Assembly: GCA_024696005.1 (NCBI GenBank)
Contig: JAILHF010000019.1
Span: 1 to 64,000, forward strand
Direction: 5' to 3'
DNA length: 64,000 nt
DNA from: Lachnospiraceae bacterium
GTDB taxonomy: Bacteria > Bacillota > Clostridia > Lachnospirales > Lachnospiraceae
Shown: positions 45,225-53,557 of the stretch, one piece after another
How positions within the stretch are numbered: position 1 is the first letter of the stretch
How the letters are laid out: each line of letters begins with the position of its first letter
The notes under the pieces: generated by a model
The model's database searches: none
Told to the model about the DNA's origin: nothing
The model's input: the letters and a program-made list of their open reading frames with translations, nothing else
Made by a program: the position numbers and the translations under genes

Positions 45225-45395
45225 GTTACGTTCGCAAGACGTCTTTTCTGGATGAGGGTCGTGATGGGTTCGGAGCAGAAGCACATAAGTCCGGGCACCT
45301 CCGCGACGTGCCCGGCCCTTATGTCTTCTGCTCTGCCTGCCAGGTTCTCTGCCATCCAGCAAAGCCGCAAGCTCACTACACTGCCGGTGGTTGGT
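45225..45395 (-). repeat. Dispersed hairpin element, copy 1 (short form)
   Basis: On the minus strand this stretch reads CAGTGTAGTGAGCTTGCGGC, then CAGGCAGAGCAGAAGACATA, then the core hairpin and CTTGCGAACG. The same order recurs on the plus strand at 61.2-61.6 kb. The core (45273-45333) is GAGCAGAAG-ACATAAG-CCGGGCAC paired with its complement around a nine-base loop. It sits between the LIV promoter and the terminator of the Ig-like gene, with no gene inside. Confidence 0.8.
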
Positions 45396-45427
45396 GTGGA
45401 CAGTCACGAAGATGTTCGCTTGGGGGC

Positions 45428-45457
45428 AAAAAATCACCCCGGGAAAACCCGGGGTGA
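45428..45457 (-). terminator. Terminator of the Ig-like repeat protein gene
   Basis: Minus-strand TCACCCCGGG-TTTT-CCCGGGGTGA, a 10-bp perfect stem, then six T. Confidence 0.93.
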
Positions 45458-45478
45458 CAGACATCGTTTCCGATGAAC

Positions 45479-48400
45479 TTACTTGTTGTTGCCCAGAGAA
45501 GCTGCTTTGATGGGGATCTTGACGGTAGTGGTACCGCTGTAGTTGCCGATACCTCTCAAGGTCACGATCATGCTTCCCTTCTTCACATTGTTCTTGTAGG
45601 AAGCGATCACAAAGTCCTCACCATACGTCAGTCCATTGGTGTTGATCTTGGCGCTGTTCTCGAACGGGTTGTCATCAAGTTCATCCAGGATGATAGGCTG
45701 ACCGGTGTAGGTCTCGAAGTAACCCTTCTGAACCTTCATCTTCTTGATGGCCTTCTTGACGTCGATGTCGCTTACGGTCACGCCTTCCTTGTCAGCACTG
45801 AGGTTTGCGTTCTTGCTGGTCACGACAACGTCGATGCTCTCAGGGAGCGCATCCTTGGAACCAAGCGTCTTTCCGTCGGAAAGAACCTTGAAGTCGTAAA
45901 GCTTCTTGCCGAGTGCGTTTCCGGCACGGTCAACAACCGTAACCTTCACCTTGCCGGCCTTGCCGCTTACTGCGTTCACAACGATGAGCTCTTCGTCAAG
46001 CTCCAGAGCGTTAACGGTGTAACTGATCTCCTTCTTGCCCTTGAAGTTGCCCTTACCGGTAAGCTTCGCGGTTCCCTTGCCGGCGTTTGCGGCAGTGTAC
46101 TTCACCTTGTAATCTGCGCCTTCGATCAGGACGTACTCACCGAGTCCGAGTTCCATCTCTACAGGCTGTGCCTTGACGGCCCATTCAACCTCACCGATCT
46201 CGTTCACGCTGATGGTGCTGATATCGGCTGCTCCGATCTTGTAGTTCTTCTTTGCGTAAGTTCCGTTCTTGCCGTTTACGCAAACCGTAGCGTTACCCTT
46301 GTTCACGTTGTTGCTGAAGGTAACAACTGCTGCGATCTCGTTGCCGGACTTGTCAACATAGGTCTGCTTGTCGGCATCCCAGGTGTAGGACAGAGCAGTC
46401 TTTGCACCCTTAAGCTTGATGTCGAGCGTTGCAGGGATCTGTGCCTTGCCGTTGAAGGTCATGGCAGCAAACTTGGTGGTGATCTTTGCGCCCTTCATAT
46501 CCAGGGAATCAGCGCTGACGGTCGGCTTAACGATCTTGAAGCTCTTGTCTACGCTCTTTCCTGCATAGTTGCCCTTACCCTTGATGGAAATGGTACCGCT
46601 GGTCTCAACGTTCTTTCCGGTCTTCACGGTGTAGTCCGTGCCTTCCGCGAGAACGATCTCCTCACCCATGCGGATATCCACAACAGTGAATACGGGCTTG
46701 ATCTTGGCGCCGGTGTAGTTGTACTCAGCCTGAAGGCCGATGATCTCGATGCCGTCTACGACTTCCTGACCACCCATGCCGTCGTCGATCTTGTTGTTGC
46801 TGATGGTGCCGTCCTCACTTACGGTGAAGGTAACGGTCTTCCAGTCATAGTATTCCTTGCGGTTCTTCTCAGGTGCCTTGGCATCTCTGACAGGCTCCTT
46901 GACATATGCTTCCCAGACCACCTTGCCGTTGTTGCCGGTGCGGGTATTTTCCTTAACGCTGACCTCAGCCACTACTTCCTGAGTCTGCTTTGCATCGTTT
47001 GCGCTGCAGGTGAAGGTAGCGACAGCGGTCGGAACCTTGGTCACATCGCCGGTCACGTTAACCCACTTCCACTCGGGCTTGCCCCAGTTGTAGACTACAT
47101 CGTCAACGGGAGGTTCCGGCTTGGGCTGCTCACCGACAAAGATGTCGAAGAAGAACTCGGTGCTCTCAACGCCCTCGCTGGAAACAACCAGCTTGTAGGA
47201 AGCGTTGGAGGAAACAGCAACCTGACCGCTCACGGTGAAGCTGCTTGCGTTCTCACTTACTTTCAGACCATCCAGAAGCACTGCGGCTGCGCCGTTTGCG
47301 CTTACCAGATTCCAGCTGACGGTCTTGTCGCTCAGGATCTCGTTGCCGCTGACAACTACTGCATTGAAGCTCAGAGCAATGGGATCGTTGTTGCTTACGC
47401 TGATGCTCAGGGCCTTGTCGGCTGTGCTGCCGTTCTTGCCTGCAACAGCATCAAATCCGGTGTAGTTCACGGAGATGCTTGCAACCTCGGGTTCGGGCTC
47501 AGGGATCTCAACGCTCTCGTCCTCAACAACGATGTTGAAGTAGATATCCTCTACCGCCTCGTTGAAGGAAGCGCTCAGCTTGTAGGAAGCGTTTACGGAA
47601 ACAGCGGACTGACCGCTTACGGTAAATACGTTGCCGTTCTTGCTGACGGAGATGCCTTCCGCAAAGACTGCCTTGGCACCGTTTGCGCTTACGATCTTCC
47701 AGCTGACTTCCTCATCGAGGACCGCTCCGTTAGCGCTGACTACCGATGCATTGAAGCTCAGGCTCAGTGCCTCGTTGTAGCTTACGGTCACGCTCAGGGC
47801 CTTGTCGGCTGCGCTGCCGTTCTTGCCTGCCACTTCATCAAAGCCGGTGTAGTTCACGGAAATGCTTGTAGCCGGTTCGGGCTCGGGCTCAGGGATCTCA
47901 ACGCTCTCGTCCTCAACAACGATGTTGAAGTAGATATCCTCTACCGCCTCGTTGAAGGAAGCGCTCAGCTTGTAGGAAGCGTTTACGGAAACAGCAGACT
48001 GACCGCTTACGGTAAACAGATTGCCGTTCTGGCTGGCGGAGATGCCTGTTGCATAAACTGCCTCGGCACCGTTTGCGCTCACGATCTTCCAGCTGACTTC
48101 CTCATCGAGAACCGCTCCGTTAGCGCTGACAACCGCCGCATTAAAGCTCAGGCTGAAAGCTTCGTTGAAGCTTACGGTCACGCTCAGAGCCTTGTCGGCT
48201 GCGCTGCCGTCCTTGCCTGCAACGGTATCGAATCCGGCATAGTTCAGGGATACGGTGGGCGCTTCGGGTTCGGGATCGGGAATTACCTCGGGCTCGGTTA
48301 CTACGACTTTGAAGTAGATCGTGTTCTCCGAGAGGGTATCACCGTCTGCGATCCATGCGCGGAGAGAGTATGCTCCGGTTCCTGCTGCGGTGGTGTTGCC

Positions 48401-48763
48401 GCTTACCGTGCAACTGTTTGCATTCTCGCTGAGAGTCATGGTACCGATCGCGTCACCGCCAGAGCTCAGGTTCCAGCTGACGGTCTTGTCAGCCAGGGCG
48501 GACCCGTTACCGCTTACTACTGCGGTATTGAAGCTGACAGCTACAAAATCACCTTTGTTTACGCTCACACTGAGAGCCTTCTCTGCGCTGCTGCCGTCCA
48601 TGCCGTCAACATCGTCGAAGCTCTCGGTGGTGATAGCCGACACCGAAACTGAAGCCGTTTCTTCCCCATCAGCCAGTACCGGAATGCTCCAACCCGTGAA
48701 GGATCCGACCAGCATCGTGAGAGTAAGCAGCCAGCTCAATGCCTTGTTCCACTTACGTTTCAT
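45479..48763 (-). CDS. Secreted Ig-like tandem-repeat protein
   Basis: About 1094 residues from ATG 48763 (AAGGAG ahead). Signal peptide MKRKWNKALSWLLTLTMLVG with cleavage near VLADG. Residues about 50-545 hold four related Ig-like units of about 110-130 residues, each with GFD.VAGK.GS.ADKALS, SFNA.VVS.NG and VSGQ.AVS.NASYKL, separated by Pro/Glu linkers. The C-terminal half carries MBG/YDG-like beta units (GTISIKGKGNYAGKSVDKSF, GTAKLTGKGNFKGKKEISY). No LPxTG or SLH anchor is visible, so it may be released or held by another route. It has its own promoter and terminator. Function unknown; adhesion is a guess. Confidence 0.82.
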   Translation of the reverse strand: MKRKWNKALSWLLTLTMLVGSFTGWSIPVLADGEETASVSVSAITTESFDDVDGMDGSSAEKALSVSVNKGDFVAVSFNTAVVSGNGSALADKTVSWNLSSGGDAIGTMTLSENANSCTVSGNTTAAGTGAYSLRAWIADGDTLSENTIYFKVVVTEPEVIPDPEPEAPTVSLNYAGFDTVAGKDGSAADKALSVTVSFNEAFSLSFNAAVVSANGAVLDEEVSWKIVSANGAEAVYATGISASQNGNLFTVSGQSAVSVNASYKLSASFNEAVEDIYFNIVVEDESVEIPEPEPEPATSISVNYTGFDEVAGKNGSAADKALSVTVSYNEALSLSFNASVVSANGAVLDEEVSWKIVSANGAKAVFAEGISVSKNGNVFTVSGQSAVSVNASYKLSASFNEAVEDIYFNIVVEDESVEIPEPEPEVASISVNYTGFDAVAGKNGSTADKALSISVSNNDPIALSFNAVVVSGNEILSDKTVSWNLVSANGAAAVLLDGLKVSENASSFTVSGQVAVSSNASYKLVVSSEGVESTEFFFDIFVGEQPKPEPPVDDVVYNWGKPEWKWVNVTGDVTKVPTAVATFTCSANDAKQTQEVVAEVSVKENTRTGNNGKVVWEAYVKEPVRDAKAPEKNRKEYYDWKTVTFTVSEDGTISNNKIDDGMGGQEVVDGIEIIGLQAEYNYTGAKIKPVFTVVDIRMGEEIVLAEGTDYTVKTGKNVETSGTISIKGKGNYAGKSVDKSFKIVKPTVSADSLDMKGAKITTKFAAMTFNGKAQIPATLDIKLKGAKTALSYTWDADKQTYVDKSGNEIAAVVTFSNNVNKGNATVCVNGKNGTYAKKNYKIGAADISTISVNEIGEVEWAVKAQPVEMELGLGEYVLIEGADYKVKYTAANAGKGTAKLTGKGNFKGKKEISYTVNALELDEELIVVNAVSGKAGKVKVTVVDRAGNALGKKLYDFKVLSDGKTLGSKDALPESIDVVVTSKNANLSADKEGVTVSDIDVKKAIKKMKVQKGYFETYTGQPIILDELDDNPFENSAKINTNGLTYGEDFVIASYKNNVKKGSMIVTLRGIGNYSGTTTVKIPIKAASLGNNK
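47501..48280. repeat. Two nearly identical 390-bp coding repeats
   Basis: The segment starting at 47501 recurs from 47891 with long identical runs (both begin agggatctcaacgctctcgt). One repeat equals 130 residues of the Ig-like protein, including its Pro/Glu linker. The near identity at DNA level points to recent duplication or gene conversion. Confidence 0.85.
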
Positions 48764-48874
48764 TGCTTTTTCTCCTTTCTTTCCGTCATCCCATTCAAAT
48801 GGAATCACTACATTGCTACTTATAATTTCGAGAAACGCACCCCAAAAAAAGGGGCATCCCTCTCCAAATATGGA

Positions 48875-48902
48875 AATATAGCACAATTGTACAAAAAATC
48901 AA
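48875..48902 (-). promoter_or_regulatory. Promoter of the Ig-like protein gene
   Basis: Minus-strand TTGATT (48902-48897), 16-base spacer, TATATT (48880-48875), about 110 bases ahead of the start. The leader holds a GCCCC/GGGGT hairpin. Confidence 0.6.
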
Positions 48903-48928
48903 GTACTTTTTTTACAATTTAATAAAAC

Positions 48929-48957
48929 TTGTCCTTTTTTCCTCTTCCGTGTATAAT
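48929..48957 (+). promoter_or_regulatory. Promoter of plsC
   Basis: TTGTCC (48929-48934), 17-base spacer, TATAAT (48952-48957), then AAAGGAG ahead of the start. Divergent from the Ig-like gene promoter 27 bases away. Confidence 0.75.
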
Positions 48958-48995
48958 GCAAAAAGATTTTTCGCGGCAAAGGAGTCCTTCATATT

Positions 48996-49730
48996 ATGAT
49001 ACGGATCATCATTACCCTGATCTTTGTGATACTGTTTCTGGTCCTGTCCCTTGTGATACTGCCCGTGATGCTGCTGATCGGCCTCTTCAGCAAACCGGCG
49101 AGGGACAAAGTAAGTCTGGCCATCGTTAACAGCGCCTTCCGAGTGGTGCTCTTCCTGGCCGGGACCAAAGCGACCGTTCTGGGTGAGGAAAACGTGCCGA
49201 AGGACGAAGCGGTGCTCTACGTCCTCAACCACCGGAGCTTCTTCGACATCCTGCTGACCTATATCCGCGTTCCCCGGCCCACGGGCTACGTCGCCAAAAA
49301 GGAAATGAAGAATTTCCTGACGCTGACCTGGTGGATGATGCTCCTGCACTGCGAGTTCCTTGACCGCAGCGACATCCGCAAGGGAATGAAGACCATCAAC
49401 ACCTGCGTTGAAAAGATCGGCCGGGGCATCTCCATCGCGATCTATCCCGAAGGCACCCGCAACAAGACCGAGGAACCCCTGCTGCCCTTCCACGGCGGAA
49501 GCTTCAAGATCGCCGAAAAGAGCAACTGCAGGATCGTCCCCGTGGTGCTGAACAACAGTTCGGCCGTGCTGGAAGACCATATCCCGTTTCTGAGGAGCGC
49601 CCACGTGATCGTGGAATACCTCCCGCCCATCGATGTGGCAGGCATGGACAGAGAAGAGCGCAAGGCTCTTCCCGAGACCGTGCGCTCTAAAATGCTGGAA
49701 GCATATCTGAAAAATAAGGAACTGGTATGA
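48996..49730 (+). CDS. plsC: 1-acyl-sn-glycerol-3-phosphate acyltransferase
   Basis: A 244-residue membrane-associated acyltransferase that makes phosphatidic acid from lysophosphatidic acid. One N-terminal hydrophobic helix (IIITLIFVILFLVLSLVILP). Catalytic HX4D is NHRSFFD (H79, D84), the acceptor-binding motif is IAIYPEGTRNK, and IVPVVLNN follows. It is a lone plus-strand gene in this stretch with its own promoter. Confidence 0.92.
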   Translation: MIRIIITLIFVILFLVLSLVILPVMLLIGLFSKPARDKVSLAIVNSAFRVVLFLAGTKATVLGEENVPKDEAVLYVLNHRSFFDILLTYIRVPRPTGYVAKKEMKNFLTLTWWMMLLHCEFLDRSDIRKGMKTINTCVEKIGRGISIAIYPEGTRNKTEEPLLPFHGGSFKIAEKSNCRIVPVVLNNSSAVLEDHIPFLRSAHVIVEYLPPIDVAGMDREERKALPETVRSKMLEAYLKNKELV

Positions 49731-49781
49731 CGGAAGCCTCCCCCTCAGGCAAAATGCCCGCGGGACAAAACCGAAACGATC

Positions 49782-51146
49782 CTACGAAGCGATCACCCTC
49801 GCCACATGCACGCCGCTCGCGCTCGCATGGGAAAGGGAATGGGTGATGCCGCTGCAGTCCCCGATGATGAAAAGTCCCGGGTGCAGGGTCTCCAGATTCT
49901 CGTTGATCTCCACTTCCATATTGTAGAATTTCACTTCCACCCCGTAAAGCAGGGTATCGTCGTTGGCCGTTCCGGGCGCGATCTTGTCGAGCTTGTAGAT
50001 CATCTCGATGATCCCGTCCAGGATGCGCTTGGGCATCACCAGGCTCAGATCGCCCGGCGTGGCATTCAGCGTGGGCGTGATGAAGGCCTCGCTGATGCGC
50101 GAAGGCGTGCTGCGGTGTCCGGTGATCAGATCGCCGAAGCGCTGCACGATCACGCCGCCTCCCAGCATGTTCGACAGGCGGGCGATGCTTTCGCCGTATC
50201 CGTTGCTGTCCTTGAAGGGCTGCGAGAAATGCTTGGCCACCAGCAGCGCAAAGTTCGTGTTCTCGGTCTGCTTCTCGGGATCCTCATAGCTGTGGCCGTT
50301 CACGGTCACGATCCCGTTCGTGTTCTCGTTTACCACGGCGCCCTTCGGGTTCATGCAGAAGGTGCGGACCAGGTCGCCGTATTTCGCGGTACGGTATACG
50401 ATCTTGCTCTCGTAGAGTTCGTCGGTAAGATGCGAGAAAACAGCCGCCGGCAGCTCCACGCGCACGCCGATGTCCACGCGGTTGCTCTTTGTGGGGATCT
50501 GCATCTCCTCGCAGACTCTTCCCATCCACTTGCTGCCGCTGCGTCCGGCGCTGATGATACACTTATCACCGCTCACGCAGAAGTCCTTTCCGCTGATCTC
50601 GTATCCGTCCCCGCATTTTCTTACATGCTCCACGGGCGAAAGGAAGTGGAAATCCACCTTGTCCTTCAGCTCGTCATAGATCTTTTCCAGCACGACATAA
50701 TTGATGTCCGTCCCCAGATGACGCACCGAGGCGTCCAGCAGATGCAGGTCGTTCTGCAGGCAGAGCTTTTTGATCTCGGTGTTCGCTGTGGAATAAAGCT
50801 TCGTGCCTTCCCCGCCGTGGCTCAAATTGATCTCGTCCACATATTTCATCAGCTCGATGGCGCGGTTCTTTCCTATATATTCATACAGCGTGCCGCCGAA
50901 CTGGTTCGTGATGTTGTATTTGCCGTCGGAAAAGGCGCCCGCCCCGCCAAAGCCGTTCATGATCGAGCAGGGCTTGCAGCCGATGCAGCTCTTCACCTTC
51001 ACGCCGTCGATCGGGCATTTGCGCTTGTCCAGCGGATTCCCCGCCTCGAACACGCCGATCTTCAGCTCCGGCTTCAAACGGATCAGCTCGTAGGCGGAAA
51101 AAATGCCGCCGGGTCCCGCTCCGATGATCAATACATCATAATCCAT
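49782..51146 (-). CDS. FAD-dependent dehydrogenase (COG2509-like)
   Basis: A 454-residue flavoprotein. N-terminal FAD motif YDVLIIGAGPGGIFSAYEL. A cysteine cluster CPIDGVKVKSCIGCKPCSIM might bind metal or an iron-sulfur cluster. Then GGAGAFSDGKYN, SAGRSGSKWMG, and the C-terminal LFIIGDCSGITHSLSHASAS for the second FAD contact. It belongs to the uncharacterised dehydrogenases found across Clostridia; the substrate is unknown. It lies 14 bases downstream of murF, last gene of the ddl-murF operon. Confidence 0.85.
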   Translation of the reverse strand: MDYDVLIIGAGPGGIFSAYELIRLKPELKIGVFEAGNPLDKRKCPIDGVKVKSCIGCKPCSIMNGFGGAGAFSDGKYNITNQFGGTLYEYIGKNRAIELMKYVDEINLSHGGEGTKLYSTANTEIKKLCLQNDLHLLDASVRHLGTDINYVVLEKIYDELKDKVDFHFLSPVEHVRKCGDGYEISGKDFCVSGDKCIISAGRSGSKWMGRVCEEMQIPTKSNRVDIGVRVELPAAVFSHLTDELYESKIVYRTAKYGDLVRTFCMNPKGAVVNENTNGIVTVNGHSYEDPEKQTENTNFALLVAKHFSQPFKDSNGYGESIARLSNMLGGGVIVQRFGDLITGHRSTPSRISEAFITPTLNATPGDLSLVMPKRILDGIIEMIYKLDKIAPGTANDDTLLYGVEVKFYNMEVEINENLETLHPGLFIIGDCSGITHSLSHASASGVHVARVIAS

Positions 51147-51160
51147 GTTCCGTACCCCCT

Positions 51161-52480
51161 TTACTGTTTTGCTTCCAGCAGTTCCACGATGCGTTCGAAA
51201 TGCATCCCGTGGGATGCCTTGACCAGGACGTTCTGTCCCCGGAGATCGCGCGCGGGAAGTGCCGCAAGCAGTTCCTCCGTGCTTTCGAAATGCTCCGCTT
51301 TCCGCCCCGACGGCGCGATCGCCCCGTCATAGGCTTCTGCCATGTGCTTGGAAAGCTCTCCTACCGTGATCAGCGTCTCCACGCCGCTCTCCGCCGCGTA
51401 TCGTCCCACCGCCGCGTGCAGCTCCTTCTCTTTTTTGCCCAGCTCAAACATGTCTCCGAGGATCGCCATGCGCCCCTCCGGATATTTCTCACAGAGCATG
51501 TCGATCGCCGCCCTGACCGAGGTGGGGTTGGCATTGTAGCAGTCATCGATCATGGCAAAGCCGTCGCAGTTCACGATGCGGCTGCGTCCCTTGATGGCGC
51601 CTGTCTTCGCGAGCCCGGCAATGATCTCGTCCCTTCCGAGCCCGAGAAGCCTGCCGATCGCAGCGGCTGCTGCCGCGTTCTGCCTCATGTGCCCGGGCAT
51701 TTCTGCCGCGAAATCCGCTTCGGCCCCCGTGCAGAGTTCGGCGAAATCCGCCACGCCGTAAAACACCGGCGGCTTTCCGCACACTTCCTTTATGCCCGCC
51801 AGCTTGTCGTCATCCCCGTTCAGGATCGCCGTGCCTTCTTCTGTCATGCCCGAAAAGATCTCGCTCTTGGCCCGCAATACGCCATCGCGGTCTCCGAGCG
51901 CCTCCAGATGGCATTCCCCGATATTGGTGATCACCGCGATATCCGGGCGCACCAGCTTCGTCAGGCGCGTCATCTCGCCGAAATGGTTGATCCCCATCTC
52001 CAGGACCGCGCACTCGTGCTCATCCCGTATGCGCAGGATCATCAGCGGCACGCCGATCTCGTTGTTGAAATTCTTTTCCGTCGCAAAGACCCGGTATTTT
52101 TCCCGCAGCACGGCCGCGATCATTTCCTTGGTACTGGTCTTGCCGACGCTGCCCGTGATCCCGATGATCTTTGCCTTCAGCTGCGAACGGTACAGGGCTG
52201 CGATCCGCGTGAGCGCTTCGAAGCTGTCCCTGACCAGGATGCAGGGGCCGCAGTTCTCCTCCGGCAGCTTTTCACAGACGACCGCAAGGGCTCCCTTCGC
52301 AAAAACCTCCGGGATGAAGCTGTGGCCGTCCACCCTCTCGCCCTTTGTCGCGATAAAGACTCCGCCTTCTTCGATCAGACGGGAATCGATCACGACGCAG
52401 CTCGCTTCCCCTTCCGGAGCTTCCCCGTGCAGTTGGCCGCCGCAGGCGGCGCAGATGGCTTGTACGTTCATTCCCTTCAT
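51161..52480 (-). CDS. murF: UDP-N-acetylmuramoyl-tripeptide--D-alanyl-D-alanine ligase
   Basis: A 439-residue Mur ligase. ATP loop GITGSVGKTSTKEMIAAVL, NNEIGVPLMIL, ALGDRDGVLRAKSEIF, and the C-terminal IDDCYNANPTSVRAAIDML typical of MurF. It adds the D-Ala-D-Ala dipeptide to the peptidoglycan precursor in the cytoplasm. It follows ddl, which makes that dipeptide, by 15 bases. Confidence 0.94.
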   Translation of the reverse strand: MKGMNVQAICAACGGQLHGEAPEGEASCVVIDSRLIEEGGVFIATKGERVDGHSFIPEVFAKGALAVVCEKLPEENCGPCILVRDSFEALTRIAALYRSQLKAKIIGITGSVGKTSTKEMIAAVLREKYRVFATEKNFNNEIGVPLMILRIRDEHECAVLEMGINHFGEMTRLTKLVRPDIAVITNIGECHLEALGDRDGVLRAKSEIFSGMTEEGTAILNGDDDKLAGIKEVCGKPPVFYGVADFAELCTGAEADFAAEMPGHMRQNAAAAAAIGRLLGLGRDEIIAGLAKTGAIKGRSRIVNCDGFAMIDDCYNANPTSVRAAIDMLCEKYPEGRMAILGDMFELGKKEKELHAAVGRYAAESGVETLITVGELSKHMAEAYDGAIAPSGRKAEHFESTEELLAALPARDLRGQNVLVKASHGMHFERIVELLEAKQ

Positions 52481-52495
52481 AGTCGATATCCTTTT

Positions 52496-53533
52496 TTATC
52501 CGGCTGCCCGCTCTCTCAGCGAGATCTCGATCAACTTTTCACAGAATGTGCCGAAATCGATGCCGACCGCCGCAGCCTCCTGGGGGATCAGCGACGTGGG
52601 CGTCATTCCCGGCAGGGTATTGGCCTCCAGGCAGTAGATCTTTCCTTCCCGGTCCATCAAAAAGTCCATTCTGGCATAAACCGAAAGGTGCAGCGCCCTC
52701 CAGGCTTTCTCCGCCATGTCGCGGATGCGCTGCGCGCTCTCTTCCTCCAGCTGTGCCGGGCACACTTCCTTTGTCATCCCGGCCTGGTATTTGTTCTTAT
52801 AATCATAATCTCCGACATCGGGCATGATCTCGACCAGAGGCAGTGCCTTTCCGTCGAGCACCCCGCAGGTGAACTCCCGCCCGATGATGCGCTGTTCGAT
52901 CACGATGTGGGGATCCAGAACGCGGGCCTTCTTTACCGCCTCCTTCAGCTCCCCTTCATCTGACACAAAATAGACGCCTATCGTGGATCCGCCGTTGGAT
53001 GCCTTTACCACGGCCGGAAACTCCACGTCTCCGGGTTCCTCTCCCGGATATACCTCGATGCCCCGGGGCACCGGTATCCCGTGAGAAGCCAGGATGGCCC
53101 TGGTCAGGCCCTTGTCCATGCAGACGGCGCTGCTGGCATGATCGGTCCCCGTATAGGGGATGCCGTTCAGTTCAAACATCGCCTGCAGTTTCCCGTCCTC
53201 GCCGTTTGCCCCGTGCAGTGCCAGAAAGACCACGTCTGCCATGGCGCAGATCTCGACCACGTTCGGGCCGCAGAAGCGCTTCGCCCCGTCCGGACGAAGG
53301 GCATGGACTTTTTGGATGTCGGGCGTCTCTTCCCCGATATCCGCGATGCCTTCGGCCCAGTCCCGCTCAAGCGAAAACGCCTCCCCGGGATCCACTTCCG
53401 GGCATCCGAGATACACATCCAGCAGCACGACCTGATGGCCGCGCGCCTTCAGCGCTTTATATACTTCCCTGCCGGAGACCAGCGAAACCTCGCGTTCCGT
53501 GCTGGTCCCTCCCGCCAAAACCGCTATCTTCAT
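52496..53533 (-). CDS. ddl: D-alanine--D-alanine ligase
   Basis: A 345-residue ATP-grasp enzyme joining two D-Ala molecules. MKIAVLAGGTSTEREVSLVS, FLALHGANGEDGKLQAMFEL, PYTGTDHASSAVCMDK, VVKASNGGSTIGVY and the metal-binding region IYCLEANTLPGMTPTSLIP all fit. GAGGA stands seven bases ahead of the start. It is 24 bases downstream of a GH9-like lipoprotein and feeds murF. Confidence 0.95.
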   Translation of the reverse strand: MKIAVLAGGTSTEREVSLVSGREVYKALKARGHQVVLLDVYLGCPEVDPGEAFSLERDWAEGIADIGEETPDIQKVHALRPDGAKRFCGPNVVEICAMADVVFLALHGANGEDGKLQAMFELNGIPYTGTDHASSAVCMDKGLTRAILASHGIPVPRGIEVYPGEEPGDVEFPAVVKASNGGSTIGVYFVSDEGELKEAVKKARVLDPHIVIEQRIIGREFTCGVLDGKALPLVEIMPDVGDYDYKNKYQAGMTKEVCPAQLEEESAQRIRDMAEKAWRALHLSVYARMDFLMDREGKIYCLEANTLPGMTPTSLIPQEAAAVGIDFGTFCEKLIEISLRERAAG

Positions 53534-53557
53534 ATTTCTATCCTCGCTTTGTTTCCC

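Noticed and set aside
45194-45464. Open frames in both directions across the repeat copy near 45.3 kb
   Set aside because: They are translations of the hairpin element, run through the LIV promoter or the terminator, and lack ribosome sites.
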